Origin: Diplonema papillatum | Taxonomy: Eukaryota; Euglenozoa; Diplonemea; Diplonemida; Diplonemidae | Assembly (NCBI GenBank): GCA_030068145.1 | Contig: JAPJBO010000181.1 | Span: 124,001-188,000 of the forward strand | Direction: 5' to 3' | DNA length: 64,000 bases | Shown here: positions 33,301 to 47,199 of the stretch, one piece after another | Numbering within the stretch: the stretch's first letter is position 1 | Layout of the letters: the number at the start of each line of letters is the position of its first letter | Program-made: the position numbers and the translations under genes | The notes under the pieces: generated by a model | What the model saw: the letters and a program-made list of their open reading frames with translations, nothing else | Database searches by the model: none | Told to the model about the DNA's origin: nothing

Positions 33301-34337
33301 ATGACCAAGGGAAACATCAGACTCTTCCAGCCGGCCGTCATGACCGGTTTCAGACGTGGCCAGCGCGCCCAGGAGTGCCACACCTCGCTGCTGAAGATCA
33401 AGAACGTCCAGACCAAGACGGACACCGACTTCTACCTCGGCAAGCGTGTCGCCTACGTGTTCAAGGGCAAGAACAAGGTATGTTGTCGGTTTCTTACAAG
33501 CACGCATTCACACACCTCACTTCCTCGCACACTTGAATTTCCTGCGATCCGCATTTTTCCCTGGCACCGGTAAGTAATTCATCCAACGCCGCAGGAACCG
33601 GCAAAACCTGAAACTGATCACACCAATAAATGGCTGTGGGGTTTTTGGAAAAAGAGTAGGCGTGTGTTTGTTTGTACATGCCTGTGCATTGCACACCCTT
33701 CCGTGAAAACGAGTTGTGTCCTATGTTGCCCACGGTGAGCAAAAACTGGTATGCACGGCGCGCCATACCGTTCGAGCAGCCAAAGGCTGTGCACGAGTCT
33801 CGGGTTGGGCTTGCGACTGGCAGCTTCGGCGCTGCCGCCTCTTCTTCTCGAGCTGTGCGCTCATCGACTCCGCATAATAGTTTCCGCTTGTAGTTGTCAC
33901 GGTGTAAAGGAATCCCCTTTGCATGAGTCGACCGAGTAACACCCGCAGGTCGGCGGGATCATAACGGCGCACAGGCAGCGCACCAGTTGCTAGTACAAAC
34001 AGACCTGTGGGTTGCCCTTCAATGTATTGTGCGTGTTTTGTTATGGTCGATCAGAATTCCTTACCTGAAAATGACACAGGGTAAATACAAGTGGGAAAAC
34101 GATCAACCGGCACGCAACTGCCGCGTTTCGGCAAACCTCTCAAACACGCCAACACAGGTCAGCCAGGTTCGCTCCGCGCAGAACCCGAAGTTGAAGTCGC
34201 GCGTGCGAGTGATGTGGGGCCGCGTGACACGCGCCCACGGTAACTCTGGAGCCGTCCGCGCCAAGTTCGCCAAGAACCTGCCGGGACAGGCGATGGGCAA
34301 GAAGGTCAGAGTGTACCTCTACCCGAGCCGCATCTAA
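33301..34337 (+). CDS. 60S ribosomal protein eL33 (L35A), copy 2
   Basis: Exons 33301-33477 and 34158-34337 encode the same 118-residue protein as copy 1. The first ~12 bases of the intron (GTATGTtGTCGG) and the last ~25 (CAAACCTCTCAAACACG, then CCAACACAG) match copy 1, but the 640 bp between do not; here they include an R5 copy (34010-34130). Both copies have intact ends and normal splice sites, so both could be expressed. The near-identity of exons points to recent duplication or gene conversion. Confidence 0.95.
34010..34130 (+). repeat. Dispersed repeat R5 in eL33-2 intron
   Basis: It contains GGGTTGCCCTTCAATGTATT, GATCAGAATTCCTTACCTGA and GGGAAAACGATCAACCGGCA. Related copies are at 4376, 16385, 18412, 43150 (reversed) and 52125. 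The fragment ends about 28 bp before the acceptor. Confidence 0.8.
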
Positions 34338-35099
34338 AGGAGTGCAAACCCGCCCCTGAAGCAGAGAGCCTCGTTTTCATGATCACTAGCGAAAAATGAA
34401 AAACAACAAAAAGTCCGTCGCTTTTTCTCTCGTTATCTTCTCCATGCTTGCCACGGCACTCCATGCGCACTGTACTGTCAGCACAACAGCTTCTCCCAGA
34501 ATGGAGTTTCCACAGAGGATGAGAGTCCCGTATTTCCTCGACGAACCATGTTGGTCACTCCTTGCCTTCACGAGTTGCTCAGTTTGAGAATGCTGAGCTA
34601 ATCGGCTGGTATCTCTCTAAGGCCAAATAACACCCGGAGGCCGACAGCGAACAATGTACGTACAGTGATGGAAAGAAAAGAGGGTTAAAAGTCCCTGAAA
34701 CCGATGAGTGGTAAGAGTTGGAGATGTGTTCTAATCTTAATCATTGCTCCTGTACTGGAGTTTATGGTACAGACGTCTGGACCCATTCGGATCGCCCAAG
34801 CTTCTGTTACGAGACGACCTGCCGGCTGCCAGTGTTATCCGTTTGGATGGTCTTGACCCCATGCTTGGCTAGACGACGGGGTCACATCGCGGTTGCTACG
34901 AGAGACCCGAGAGGTGCTCTGTTCCGCCTACGTTACAAAAGAAGTGGTGCGATTCCCCTGTGGTCAAGCGTACGCAGTCACATGAGGTCGGCGTTTTGAC
35001 TGTTTTTTCTTTACCGCGTAGTCCGTTCCGAAGCGTTGGGATTCCTACTTGACGCGCCGAAGGCGCTCAAGCAAGCTTGCTACGTGTGTGTGTGTGTGG
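34338..35099. other. Gene-free stretch before the LINE
   Basis: No gene seen. At 35045-35080 is an isolated R9-type end: hairpin CTTGACGCGCCGAAGGCGCT, CAAGCAAGCTTG, then CTAC and a short (GT) run that borders the LINE remnant. Confidence 0.6.
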
Positions 35100-38251
<3,152 letters not shown>

Positions 38252-40907
38252 ATGAAGGCCGTCGCAGGCGTGCTGCTGCTCGCAGCAGCTTTGTTGGTAC
38301 GATGTGAAGAACCGGGCTCGGGCGAGGACGTCGTAACCCTCAGCGACGCGGACTTCAGGGAGAAGGTCCTCGAAAACGACGGCCTCGTCATGGTCGAGTT
38401 CTACGCGCCGTGGTGCGGACACTGCAAGACTCTGGCCGGCGAGTGGGCGAAGTCCGCATCCGCCTTGAAAGGTACGTGCCCGCTCTTCCTTTTCGCCAAA
38501 GCTGTCTGTGAACAGGGTTCGGTCTTCCTACGCAGCAGTACCGTTCACAGTGACGCACAAACTAGGCTGAGCAAGCTGCGTAGAGAAAGCACGCGTCTTT
38601 CGGGAAATCCAGCATTCTGATGTCAGATCCTCGGCTTCAATTCGCAGCATCGCTGCTGCTGCTGCTGAAGGCAGTAGGTCAGGAGGCAAAGACGCGCAAA
38701 CTAGGCTGCATGAAGCGAGAAGGCCGTTCTGCGAAAGCATTCGGCAAAAATGTCTTCATTATCCTCTCAAAGCAGTGGCAGCAGGGCTGAGTTAGCAGAT
38801 CACATTTGGAGGTCACCAGGTAGCGACGGATGAGCGACCGAACACTACACAACGGTGCCGAATGGCTGAATAGACACCTGCTTCGCACTTTCTTCAATAA
38901 ACTGCGCACGTCAACCTTTCTCTTCTGCACCTGGATATTAGGAGTAAATCCCTGCGTTCTCCCCCGACATCCAAGACTGCTGCCCCTTCTGCAGCTGGTT
39001 CGTTTTCAGGGTCCCCAGCAAGGTGTTTCGCATTCCTTTGTTTTTTTCGAAGCTGTAGAGGGCCACTCGTCACGCATACTACGCACAACAGGAAAAGTCA
39101 CTTTCGCTGCCATGGACGCAACAGCGAACGAAGAGTTCCCGAAGATGTTCGGCGTTTCGTATGCACCATTTTTAGAGTGAAAGTTCGCTTGAAACTCCGG
39201 GGTTTTAAAGTCTCCGGGTGACCTTCGTCGTTATGGGAAGATATCCTTTGTGCTCTGAGTGTCGTAAGAGTGGTGGTTACACGAGGTAAGAGGATCGGTG
39301 GGTACCTTGGTTGTTGGTCATTGGTGGTTTCGGCCTTTGTCCACATACCTGACTTACGGTAGGCCCTCCTCAGTATGGTGCCGCAGTAGGTGACTGTCTG
39401 TCTTCTTGGTACCGTCTGACCGTCTCTTTTCGTGTATTTGTGGTGCTGCTTATGGTTTGCGCAGGTTGAATATCCGTAACTATATCGTATTGCAATACGG
39501 GTGGGGTGCTACAATTAACGTAGCAAGGAGTCCCGTAATAGTAGTTTTTTGTGTCTAACAAATGCAATTTGTCAAGAACAAAAACAGATCGATGGCAGCG
39601 TACTATCCTCACTCCCGTTAGATGAACAAAACAGGTTTGAAGGAAGTGCGCACAAACAAACGCGGTTGTCATTATCAAAAAGTGACGGTTGGCAGCGTAC
39701 TGTGGAAATTACCATACAGGTGATACACATACGCACAAAAATGCCGGCTGTGCGTAAATAATAAGAGCCACGTCACTTTTTAAAAAACAGGGAGGTTAGT
39801 CTGTTGGTTGCTCGCCACAGAAAAGGCTCTCTGGGCACACTAGTAATTTTTCAAAGTCACGACGCAAACCCGCCAGGCTCCGGCGGCTTGAGTAAGGATT
39901 GATTCGGGATTTTTTTCGTATTAGCTGACCCGACCTTATGCATGGGCCGCAACAGAATTCAAACAGGGCCCCAGGAAGGTCTCGGAAACTCAAAACCTGG
40001 TGAACGTTCCAAACGGGATACACGATAATCCACAAATAACGCTAGATGAACAATCACACACTAAGCTTGCTTGAGCGCGTCAAGGTGGAATTCTTGTGTT
40101 TCTGAGCGAACTCCTCATATCCACTCGCCAAAAACGAGGTTAGAGGGGTAAAGCAAAACTGACAAACGCAGGCCCCACCGTTGCCCCCCTTTTGTACTCC
40201 CTCCTGCGCACACACAAACACACAGCATGGTCGTACTTTCGGGCTTTTGAAGGGAGGCACCACGTTAAAACGGGTCCCGCTACACAAACACACACACACA
40301 CTCACACACACACAAACACAGCGGCTTCCCCACGATCCTGTACTTCTCGCCCGGCAAGAAAGAGGACGAAGAAGGCATCATCTTTGACACGTACCAGGGC
40401 GCCCGCGACGCGGACGGTCTCGTTGATTTCGCGGGGGAGCAGATGGCACTTGCCGGCGTCGACATCACGCAGGTGGAGGAGATCGTCGACCAGACGGCGT
40501 TCGACCGGTGCGTCGCGAAGAAGTACTGCCTGATCTTCACCCTCCCGCACGTGATCGACAGCGGCGCCGAAGGTCGGAACGCGTACATCGCGAACATCAA
40601 GGAGATGATGTCGGCCCTCGGCCGCTCGAACCCCAGCTCCGTGGCCTGGGTGCAGAGCGGCAGCCAGGAAGCGCTCGAGACCGCCTTCCACGTCTCCGCC
40701 TTCCCGGGGATGCTCGTCATCAACAAGGACCGCTCCCGCTACCACAACCACGTCGGCTCGTTCACCGTGAAGGACATGTCCAAGACCGTTCGGGCGCTGC
40801 AGGCAGGCCGGATCACCGCCAGCACCTTCAAAACGCTCCCCACCATGGAAACAACCGACCCTTGGGACGGCAAGGACTACGTCGCGCCGGAAGAAGACGA
40901 CTACTAG
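38252..40907 (+). CDS. PDIA6/P5-like protein disulfide isomerase with one thioredoxin domain (three exons)
   Basis: Exons are 38252-38471, 39092-39158 and 40322-40907 (phases 1 and 2), giving 290 residues. A signal peptide (MKAVAGVLLLAAALLVRC) precedes a thioredoxin domain with EFYAPWCGHCKTL; the active-site Cys are residues 55 and 58. Splicing restores FPKMFGVSGFPTILYF, with the cis-Pro loop. From about 150 the protein matches the C-terminal domain of PDIA6 (CLIFTLPHVIDSGAEGRNAY, AWVQSGSQEALETAF, EPWDG-like DPWDGKDY). Animal P5 has two catalytic domains and a KDEL end; here there is one, and the protein ends EEDDY. Disulfide exchange in the secretory pathway is expected; ER retention must rely on something else, or the protein may be secreted. 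Introns contain R6, R8b and R9 copies. Confidence 0.9.
39173..39220 (-). repeat. R8b at the 5' edge of PDI intron 2
   Basis: The reverse complement reads GGAGACTTTAAAACCCCGGA, then TTTCAAGCGAACTTTCACTC, matching 16600-16665 and 46280-46350. It begins about 14 bases after the intron's GT. Confidence 0.75.
39553..39740 (+). repeat. Two related R6 units in tandem in PDI intron 2
   Basis: 39553-39662 is nearly identical to 45440-45556 (CAAATGCAATTTGTCAAGAA, GATCGATGGCAGCGTACTAT). 39665-39740 is the variant with TTGGCAGCGTACTGTGGAAA, also at 12400-12485. Confidence 0.85.
40062..40320 (-). mobile_element. R9, internally deleted copy in PDI intron 2
   Basis: It shares CTGAGCGAACTCCTCATATC, CAAAACTGACAAACGCAGGC and TGGTCGTACTT...AAACGGGTCC with 29292-29680 but lacks about 130 bp of the middle, and its hairpin is shortened. 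Its (CA) flank runs directly into the intron acceptor CACAAACACAG of exon 3. Confidence 0.65.
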
Positions 40908-41489
40908 GTTTGTGATCTTGCACAGCAACGTGCCGGCACGACTTTTCGGCCTTGTCGGACTTGATCTGGGGTTATCTTTGCAAAAACGCCCTTCAGCACC
41001 CTTCCCTGCCCCAACCGGCCAACCGGTGACTCAAGAATACCGGCTTCTTAAAACTCGAAACAGTCTGAAAACCTGTTCAAACCCCGAAGCCGCGACTGAA
41101 CGATCTCTCCCACGTGTTTTCGTGTCTATTTTTGACTAAACAAATGCAATTTGTCCAGAACAAAAAACCGATGCATGTTCATTCGATGAGGAAAACAAGG
41201 TGGCGGAAGCGCGAGCAAAGACTTTAATCTAAACAACGCATTGCGAATAAAGAGGATTCCAATTTGCCGGGAAGCCATCGGGAGAAAACGAATTTTCACT
41301 GTGAACACTGTCTTAGACGTGTGTAATGGCCAAAATTCCCCAGAGAAGGGCGATACCTCCTTTTTTTTTTCTCCACAAGACAGCACAACTCAACGCTACA
41401 GGTGCATATTTTACGGAACGGAGGAACTCATTGTATGTGCTAAGCAAATCGCTGAGGCGCCGCGCGATCCTGCGATATGAGGGAAAAGG
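40908..41489. other. Intergenic stretch with R8a-like and R6 fragments
   Basis: 41000-41050 resembles R8a (GGCCAACCGGTGACTC), and 41128-41165 is a partial R6 (AACAAATGCAATTTGTCCAG). I see no gene. Confidence 0.55.
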
Positions 41490-42736
41490 ATGCGTCTCGA
41501 GCACTGTCTCCACCGCTGCTTGGGCTGCAGCGGGTCGCCGGTGCGTCGAATTCATACACCCTTCCCCCCCGCTGCGCGCTCCCCCCCCCCCCCTTCCCTT
41601 ACCCCCCAACCCCTGTGCCTTTTCCTCGTGTTTTCAACGACCCGGCTGACTGACGGCCACGTAGGCCCCTACGTCCGTGAGTGCAAACCGCGTTCGCTTG
41701 AACTACCTGTACGAGATTCACGCCCATCCGTCGCAGACTTGGACTTCGTGGCTGAGGAAGAACGTGTAGGTGCGCGAGACTAACACTGTAAGTAAGAACA
41801 CACCGCACGTTCGATTCTCTCTTGTTTTGCCGGACCTTCGCAGGACCCCCACCTCGAACTTTTTTGAAATTCCGGCTCCCCTCCCCCCGAGTTGCCCGTC
41901 TCCGATTTGCAAAAGAAGATAACAACGCCTGACGGACAACTGCGTTCCCGAAATGAATGACGGCGAAAAATTGGATGCAAGAATTTGGCCCCAATACTTT
42001 GGACCCAATCATTTGGACAGGGCAACCCCCCCCCCCCCCCCCCCCCCCTTTTTTTACGGGTACGCTCCGTTAGGTTAGACCAAACTACAACGACCCCCCC
42101 CCTCTCCCCCTTTTTACACGTACGCTCCGTTTTCCTCCGCTCACGATTTGGTTCAACGTCGCACTCATTTTTTGTTTGTGTGTTTTCGCTTTCCGGCTCG
42201 TCCCCACCCTGTTCTCTCAGAGCTACCGGGCTTTGGCATTCCACTTACTGCTCACATACCAGCAGCAAGTGGAGAAGCCGCCCAAGCCAACACCTGAGCA
42301 CAGTAATGCTTTTCTTTTTCTTAAGAGTACTCTTGTACTGAAGGGAACACTTTCCGGAACAAAGGTCAAAAAAAAATGAAACCAGCAAAAAGGTTGCCCG
42401 TGAAGGAACCCCCCCCCCCCCCCCCCACGCAAACCCGCGTGGCCTCCAGTGGTGCAAGCACCACGTGTTCTTGAAATAGACAAACTTTCCCCCGCCGAGA
42501 TGGTCGATACCTGTACACGCGAAGAAACGACGAATCAGTCCGTTTGCTTCGTCAACCAGCGCATTGCCCCCAACTCCGGAAATCGCTCCCTTTCGCGTTT
42601 GTCTGTCGTATTGTTGTTGTTTTCTTTCCCGCTCTTTTTTCTTCTTCGTTGTTTTCTGCAGGAGATCGCGTCCAAGTTCCCCAGACCCCGCAAGAAGTGC
42701 CACCCGGTGGTACACGATATGCTGTCCACCACGTAG
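41490..42736 (+). CDS. Possible small three-exon gene, unidentified
   Basis: Three short GC3-rich segments lie in AT- or C-rich surroundings and can be joined in phase 0: 41490-41540 (MRLEHCLHRCLGCSGSP), 41665-41763 (APTSVSANRVRLNYLYEIHA, HPSQTWTSWLRKN) and 42662-42736 (EIASKFPRPRKKCHPVVHDM, LSTT, stop). The last acceptor follows a classic pyrimidine tract (TTTTTTCTTCTTCG, then TTCTGCAG) and the first a C-rich tract ending TAG, unlike the ACAG style elsewhere. The predicted product is 74 residues, basic, with several Cys. I do not recognise it. The last segment is the best supported, the first the weakest. Confidence 0.33.
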
Positions 42737-43793
42737 ATACCGTGGTATCATACGGTGTGGTATTGCTACAAGCAGACCAAAGAGTGACCTGAGGCCTACG
42801 TTGGGTGCACCAGCCGCGCACATCCAGAGCATCCCCAGTAGTCGCTAGCATGTAGCTCGGTAAGTATACCGATGCAGGCCCTGGGGGCAGGAGCCGAAGA
42901 GAAGAAGAAACAGGACGCCGTGCGGAAATGCTGTATTGCTTTTTTTTTTCCCCCTATCTTTTTTTGAAGTGCGTAGTGCGACACAACGATGGGTTTGTCA
43001 CCGCTTCCTTTCTTTCGTTTCGCTTGGTTTTTCTCTTTCGGCCTTTTCTGCGGATGTGGTTTCCTTTGCCGAGTCTTTGCTCTGTGTCCGTCAACTCAAA
43101 CGGTGAGCTTGTAGCACTACTGCAATTCAAAAAGAGACAGGCGCTCGGTTGATTGTTTTCCCACTTGTAATTACTCCGTGTCGTGTTCAGGTTAGGAATT
43201 CTGATCAACCGCCAAAACATGCTGCCTACGTCTTGTGAGCCTGCACACCGTACTGAAGGGCAACCCGCAAGATTGTTAGTACTAAAAAATACTCGAGGGA
43301 CTGCCTAGTGCTCATTTTGAAGAAGGCTAAAGGGAGAAAACACTGCAGTGCTCCCGCTAACGAACAAGTGCGAGGAATCATAGGGTTAGCGTCAGTTTCA
43401 AACGTGAGGCGAATCCTCACATTATGCAGGGGATAAGCTTCTATATCCACATTTGGACCGTCGGTCAGAATTTGGAAAGGCCGCCGGAAAAAAAAAAAAA
43501 AAAAAAAATGGCACTACCGTGACTGCATCGTCCCCCAGGCGCCGGCAGCGGTGGCCAATGTGCAATTGGAGGAGCAACCACTGCACCAGCAAAGGCTACA
43601 GAAGGAGTGCACACAGGGGGAATCCCACTTCCCAGCACCAGTAGAAGTGGCCAGTTTGGATGCAAGTTGGACGGGCACGGGGGAAAGAACAACAGCTCTG
43701 CATGACACATCACGTGCGAAGAGATAGCCGCCGGCGATGCAGATTATCGCCACAGATTCTTTGCATTCTGACCCAAACTATCTACCAGACAAA
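42737..43793. other. Gene-free stretch before the hAT remnant
   Basis: It holds a reversed R5 copy (43150-43282) joined to a partial reversed R2 (43283-43345) and an R3 copy (43700-43775). 43540-43690 is open in one frame (NVQLEEQPLHQQRLQKECTQ) and might be an outlying part of the transposon, but this is uncertain. Confidence 0.55.
43150..43345 (-). repeat. Joined reversed R5 and R2 copies
   Basis: R5 (reversed GGGCAACCCGCAAGATTG) passes into R2 at TTAGTACTAAAAAATACTCG. The same R2 border AGTACTAAAAAATACTCGAG recurs at 46598. Confidence 0.75.
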
Positions 43794-45078
43794 ATGCCAG
43801 GGATAAAACACATAGAAAGTCGAAAAATGAAGCGTCAAACAAGTCAATCGACCTTGCAAGGCTTTGTCACAAGTAAGAAGCCCAAACCTGCTCCAAAGCC
43901 AGCAGACGAGCCGAAGGCTGTTCGCGAGGATGCAGAGTGGGGGAAGCTGTACTCGCAAGACTATGCCAAGTGGACAAAGAAGGACGTGGCGAGCCTGGGA
44001 GGAGGTACAAAGACGCTGAAGGAGTACGTGAAAGTCCAAGCAAAGGCAAGGCATATGACACGTGGAGGTTGGCAAAATTGGCCAACCGCCCTCCTCATCT
44101 CCACCATGACAATCTTTGATTCATTGGTTGATGAGGACAACAAGAACCCGCCCCATCGGCGCCAGACATTGGAGCAGCTGCAGTCTTCCGCCTACTCAAG
44201 CGCATCCTTGCGCCTTTCCCCCGTCTTCTCCTCTACACTACAGGCAGCAGCTTTGGTTTGCACTGCATTGGGGGACTCACATCTTCCAGTGTTCACTACT
44301 CGGCCCATGCTTGCTCCAGAGGTACTCGGTCTCGATCCCGGCACAGCCGAGGACGCCGATGTCGTGAATGCTGCATATGAGGGTCTGGAAGGCTTCACAG
44401 CAATTGATGCACGATTCATTGAGGCCTACCACACAGAACACGCAGAGCCGTACCTCAATGCGTTACTCTCTGCCATTAAAAACCGCCTGCGCATTGCCCC
44501 TCTTCTTACTGCGATGAGCTCACTGTTTGATCCTAGTGGACCTGTTCTTCGGGAAGGTGGTGACCCCGACGTTGCAACAACGCATCTCTCCACCATCCTA
44601 ACGTTTTATGGTGAAACCAAGGTGCTGGTGAACGCAAATGGGCAGCCCACAGGGCCAATGCTTTTTTTTAGCCCCCAATTCTGCAGGGAAGCTGAGGGTG
44701 AATTGCCGGGTGTGCTTGCGGCTCTGAAGAGGCTTTACGAAGCCAACCCGCATGGAAAGACGTACTCCGGGGCAGTCACCCTTTTTTAAACGACCGCACC
44801 ACCCCCGCACTTCCACCATCATGAGCATATCGCTGCTCATGCCACTGGCGAACGCAAGCCCTGAACGGCTCTTCTCCATGCTGAAGCTGTTGAAGACCCG
44901 CCTGCGTGGCAGTCTGGGGGATGATTCACTGCAGGAGCTGTTGACGCTCTTATTAGTGGCCGAGTACAGCGACACTGATGGATTGCCAAAGAGCGAGGTA
45001 AAAGCCTTTCTTGAGGCATTCCTCTCCGAGAAAGAACGGCACAGGCAGTTCCGGTCAACTCCTTTCTACTTTTCTTAG
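43794..45078 (+). mobile_element. Defective hAT-family transposase remnant
   Basis: The first frame (43794-44789, 331 residues) begins MPGIKHIESRKMKRQTSQST and includes a hAT-type stretch YLNALLSAIKNRLRIAPLLT, AMSSLFDPSGPV. A second frame (to 45078) holds the C-terminal dimerisation region: PLANASPERLFSMLKLLKTR, LRGSLGDDSLQELLTLLL. The frames overlap around 44752-44789, so one frame change (or a small intron) separates them. The DDE catalytic centre and a BED zinc finger are not seen; at about 430 residues the whole is shorter than active hAT transposases (about 600-800). I found no clear terminal inverted repeats or 8-bp duplications. Third-position bias is weaker than in host genes, consistent with a transposon. 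Confidence 0.72.
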
Positions 45079-45570
45079 AGACAAGATACTGCGGATTCGG
45101 GTCGGCAGCTCCTGCTGTTGCTTACCTGCGACTGGAGGGCAGGTGCAGGTTGAGGCCGGAGAGGAGGCAGAGACACCGGCAGGCGAGCCAACTCAGTGCA
45201 AAAATTGCAGAAAAACAGTGAAAACGCAAAAAAGCCGTTATCGGTCCAAATTTGGAAAATGGGCCGGAGACCAAGCTAATGCCCTGCTCAAATTTGGAAA
45301 AAAAAAAAAAAAACCCCGGAAAAAAAAAGGAGGCCGGCACGAGCTGCTGTTGATGACCAAAAAAAAAATCTGGGGAGGAAACTGGTGTCACATCCTCTAA
45401 TCCACCTAGGAAAACGGAAAATCCAAGAGAAACGTGCGTTTTTTGTGTCTAACAAATGCAATCTGTCAAGAACAAAAACAGATCGATGGCAGCGTACTAT
45501 CCTCACTCCCGTTAGATGAACAAAACAGGTTTGAAGGAAGTGCGCACAAACAAAAGGGACGTAAGTGAAA

Positions 45571-45795
45571 ATGCCCGCCGTTCATCGTGACGACATTGAT
45601 CTTTCTACTGTGAAATGGAAGGACGTGGCCGCGGTTGAGTGGCCCACGGAGGAGGCGAAAGCTGATGAAAGAACAACTTGTGTGTTCTATCCCTCATGCG
45701 ACACCGTGCACGCCGAGGGTGCCAATTGTTACCCTGGGGGCCAGCCCCGTGGTGTATGGGTCAAACTGGGTTTAGCAGCTGCTGGTGGGGCCTAG
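45571..45795 (+). CDS. Small hypothetical ORF
   Basis: A 74-residue frame starts MPAVHRDDIDLSTVKWKDVA and includes CVFYPSCDTVHAEGANCYPG. It follows directly on an R6 copy. Downstream of the R6 tandem at 39553 a similar start (ATGCCGGCTGTGCGTAAA) is followed at once by a stop, so the ORF may be part of a repeat. No family recognised; codon bias is weak. Confidence 0.25.
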   Translation: MPAVHRDDIDLSTVKWKDVAAVEWPTEEAKADERTTCVFYPSCDTVHAEGANCYPGGQPRGVWVKLGLAAAGGA

Positions 45796-46734
45796 CTAAA
45801 GTCTTCATCAGGGGGGGGACAGTCATAAACACGTCACCAAGAAACATACCCAAAAGAAAATTGCCGCCAAGAAACTACCCCCCTCAAAAGTGTATCCGAA
45901 AAAAATTTGCCGCTGCGCGGGGCCTGAATCATCAATAATAAGCGAAACCCGTTCTTATACAAGACGGGAAGGACGCGATCTGAAACACGGGGGTCCTTGG
46001 TGAAGCGCGCCTGGTGCAGTCAGCCGGGGTCCAACCCACTGCACCGGATGGGCACGGTGCAACAGCGAACAGAGGCTTTTCTTCCGCGCAAACTGCGCTT
46101 GTTCTGAAGAGCTCCTAGCCGAACCCCCGTTTTTTTACATTTCTTCGAGACAAAAAGTGCCCAACATAGCTTCCCCACCAGAAAATGGCTATCCCTCACA
46201 AAATTTTCAGGTTGTGCACGGTTTTGAGGGTCACGCTAATACCCTGCGAGGAATTCCTCAAAAACCACATAGCCCTTTCTTGCTCTAAGAGAACCCATTC
46301 ATGAACGGTCACACGGAGACCCTAAAACCCCGGAATTTCAAGCGAACTTTAACTCGAAAAAAAAAAAGAGGCTCGAAAAAAGAGGGTGGGGAATTCCTCA
46401 TGAGGAATTCCTCACCTTTTTTTCCGTTGGTGGTATCGTGTAGCCAAAGCACTGCATCACGGTCTACTCTCTGCTGGGCATGGTGGGCTGGCGGGCAGAA
46501 GTCTGGGGCTGCCACAGGGGCTGCAGCGCAAAAAAAAGCCCAAAGGCAGGTTTTTGAATTCCTCACCAAAGTGAGGTTAGCGGGAGCACTGGAAAACAGT
46601 ACTAAAAAATACTCGAGGGACTGCCTAGTGCTCAGGCTAGAGGGGGAGAAAACAATACAAGCATTTCCTACAAAGCGGGGGCTTATACAACAAAAAAAAG
46701 AGTAGTCTGACACGAGTTGTCAACAGATTCCCCC

Positions 46735-47000
46735 CTGAAAAAGGCCGCCCCTGGCCCAGGAACGTGACGGTCAACCTCAGCTTGCAAAGCTTGAGTCGGA
46801 GGCAGCACAGTGCTACAACCCCGTCCGCTCTGCCCTGTGGCTGACCGTCTCGACGAGCTTGGGTTCCCAAGGTGCGCCAAGCCTTGATGCTTCTTAGTTG
46901 GGAAATCGGTAGCCACTTGACCCGTAGGCCCGCTCGTGCAGTACCGCGAACACGTGAAGCTTGGCTCCCGTGTAGCAGGCTTTCCCTGGTACGGAAGCAA
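46735..47000 (+). repeat. Dispersed repeat R1, copy 3
   Basis: It has the same borders and orientation as the other three copies and runs directly into the upstream module at 46990. Confidence 0.8.
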
Positions 47001-47098
47001 ACCCAAACAACTTCCGTCGGTAGAGACACACAACCAGCCTACAGAAAACAACTACCTTCGGGTGGGCTAGTCTGACACTGCCTGTCGTTGGGGGGGGG
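46990..47098 (+). promoter_or_regulatory. Upstream module shared with the second RND gene
   Basis: AACCCAAACAACTTCCGTCG, GTAGAG, CAACTACCTTCGGGTGGGCT, AGTCTGACACTGCCTGTCGT and a G-run then A-run recur at 61853-61960. Both lie just upstream of a start codon (about 100 and 165 bp). It may be a promoter/5' UTR element or a repeat that inserts there. Confidence 0.45.
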
Positions 47099-47199
47099 AA
47101 AAAAAAAGAAGGGAAGAGGGGACGAAGCCTTCAAAAGGCAGCTGGCTGAGCGAATTCCGCCGGAAGCACACAACAGAAAAAGGGGGAAAAGGGCGTTGC

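Larger units (their letters stand above)
45079..47199. other. Gene-free stretch before phytochelatin synthase
   Basis: It contains R6 (45440-45556), a small ORF (45571-45795), R8b (46280-46350), a partial reversed R2 (46598-46675), R1 copy 3 (46735-47000) and an upstream module (46990-47098) shared with the gene at 62124. Frames at 45011-45400 are basic and low-complexity. Confidence 0.65.
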
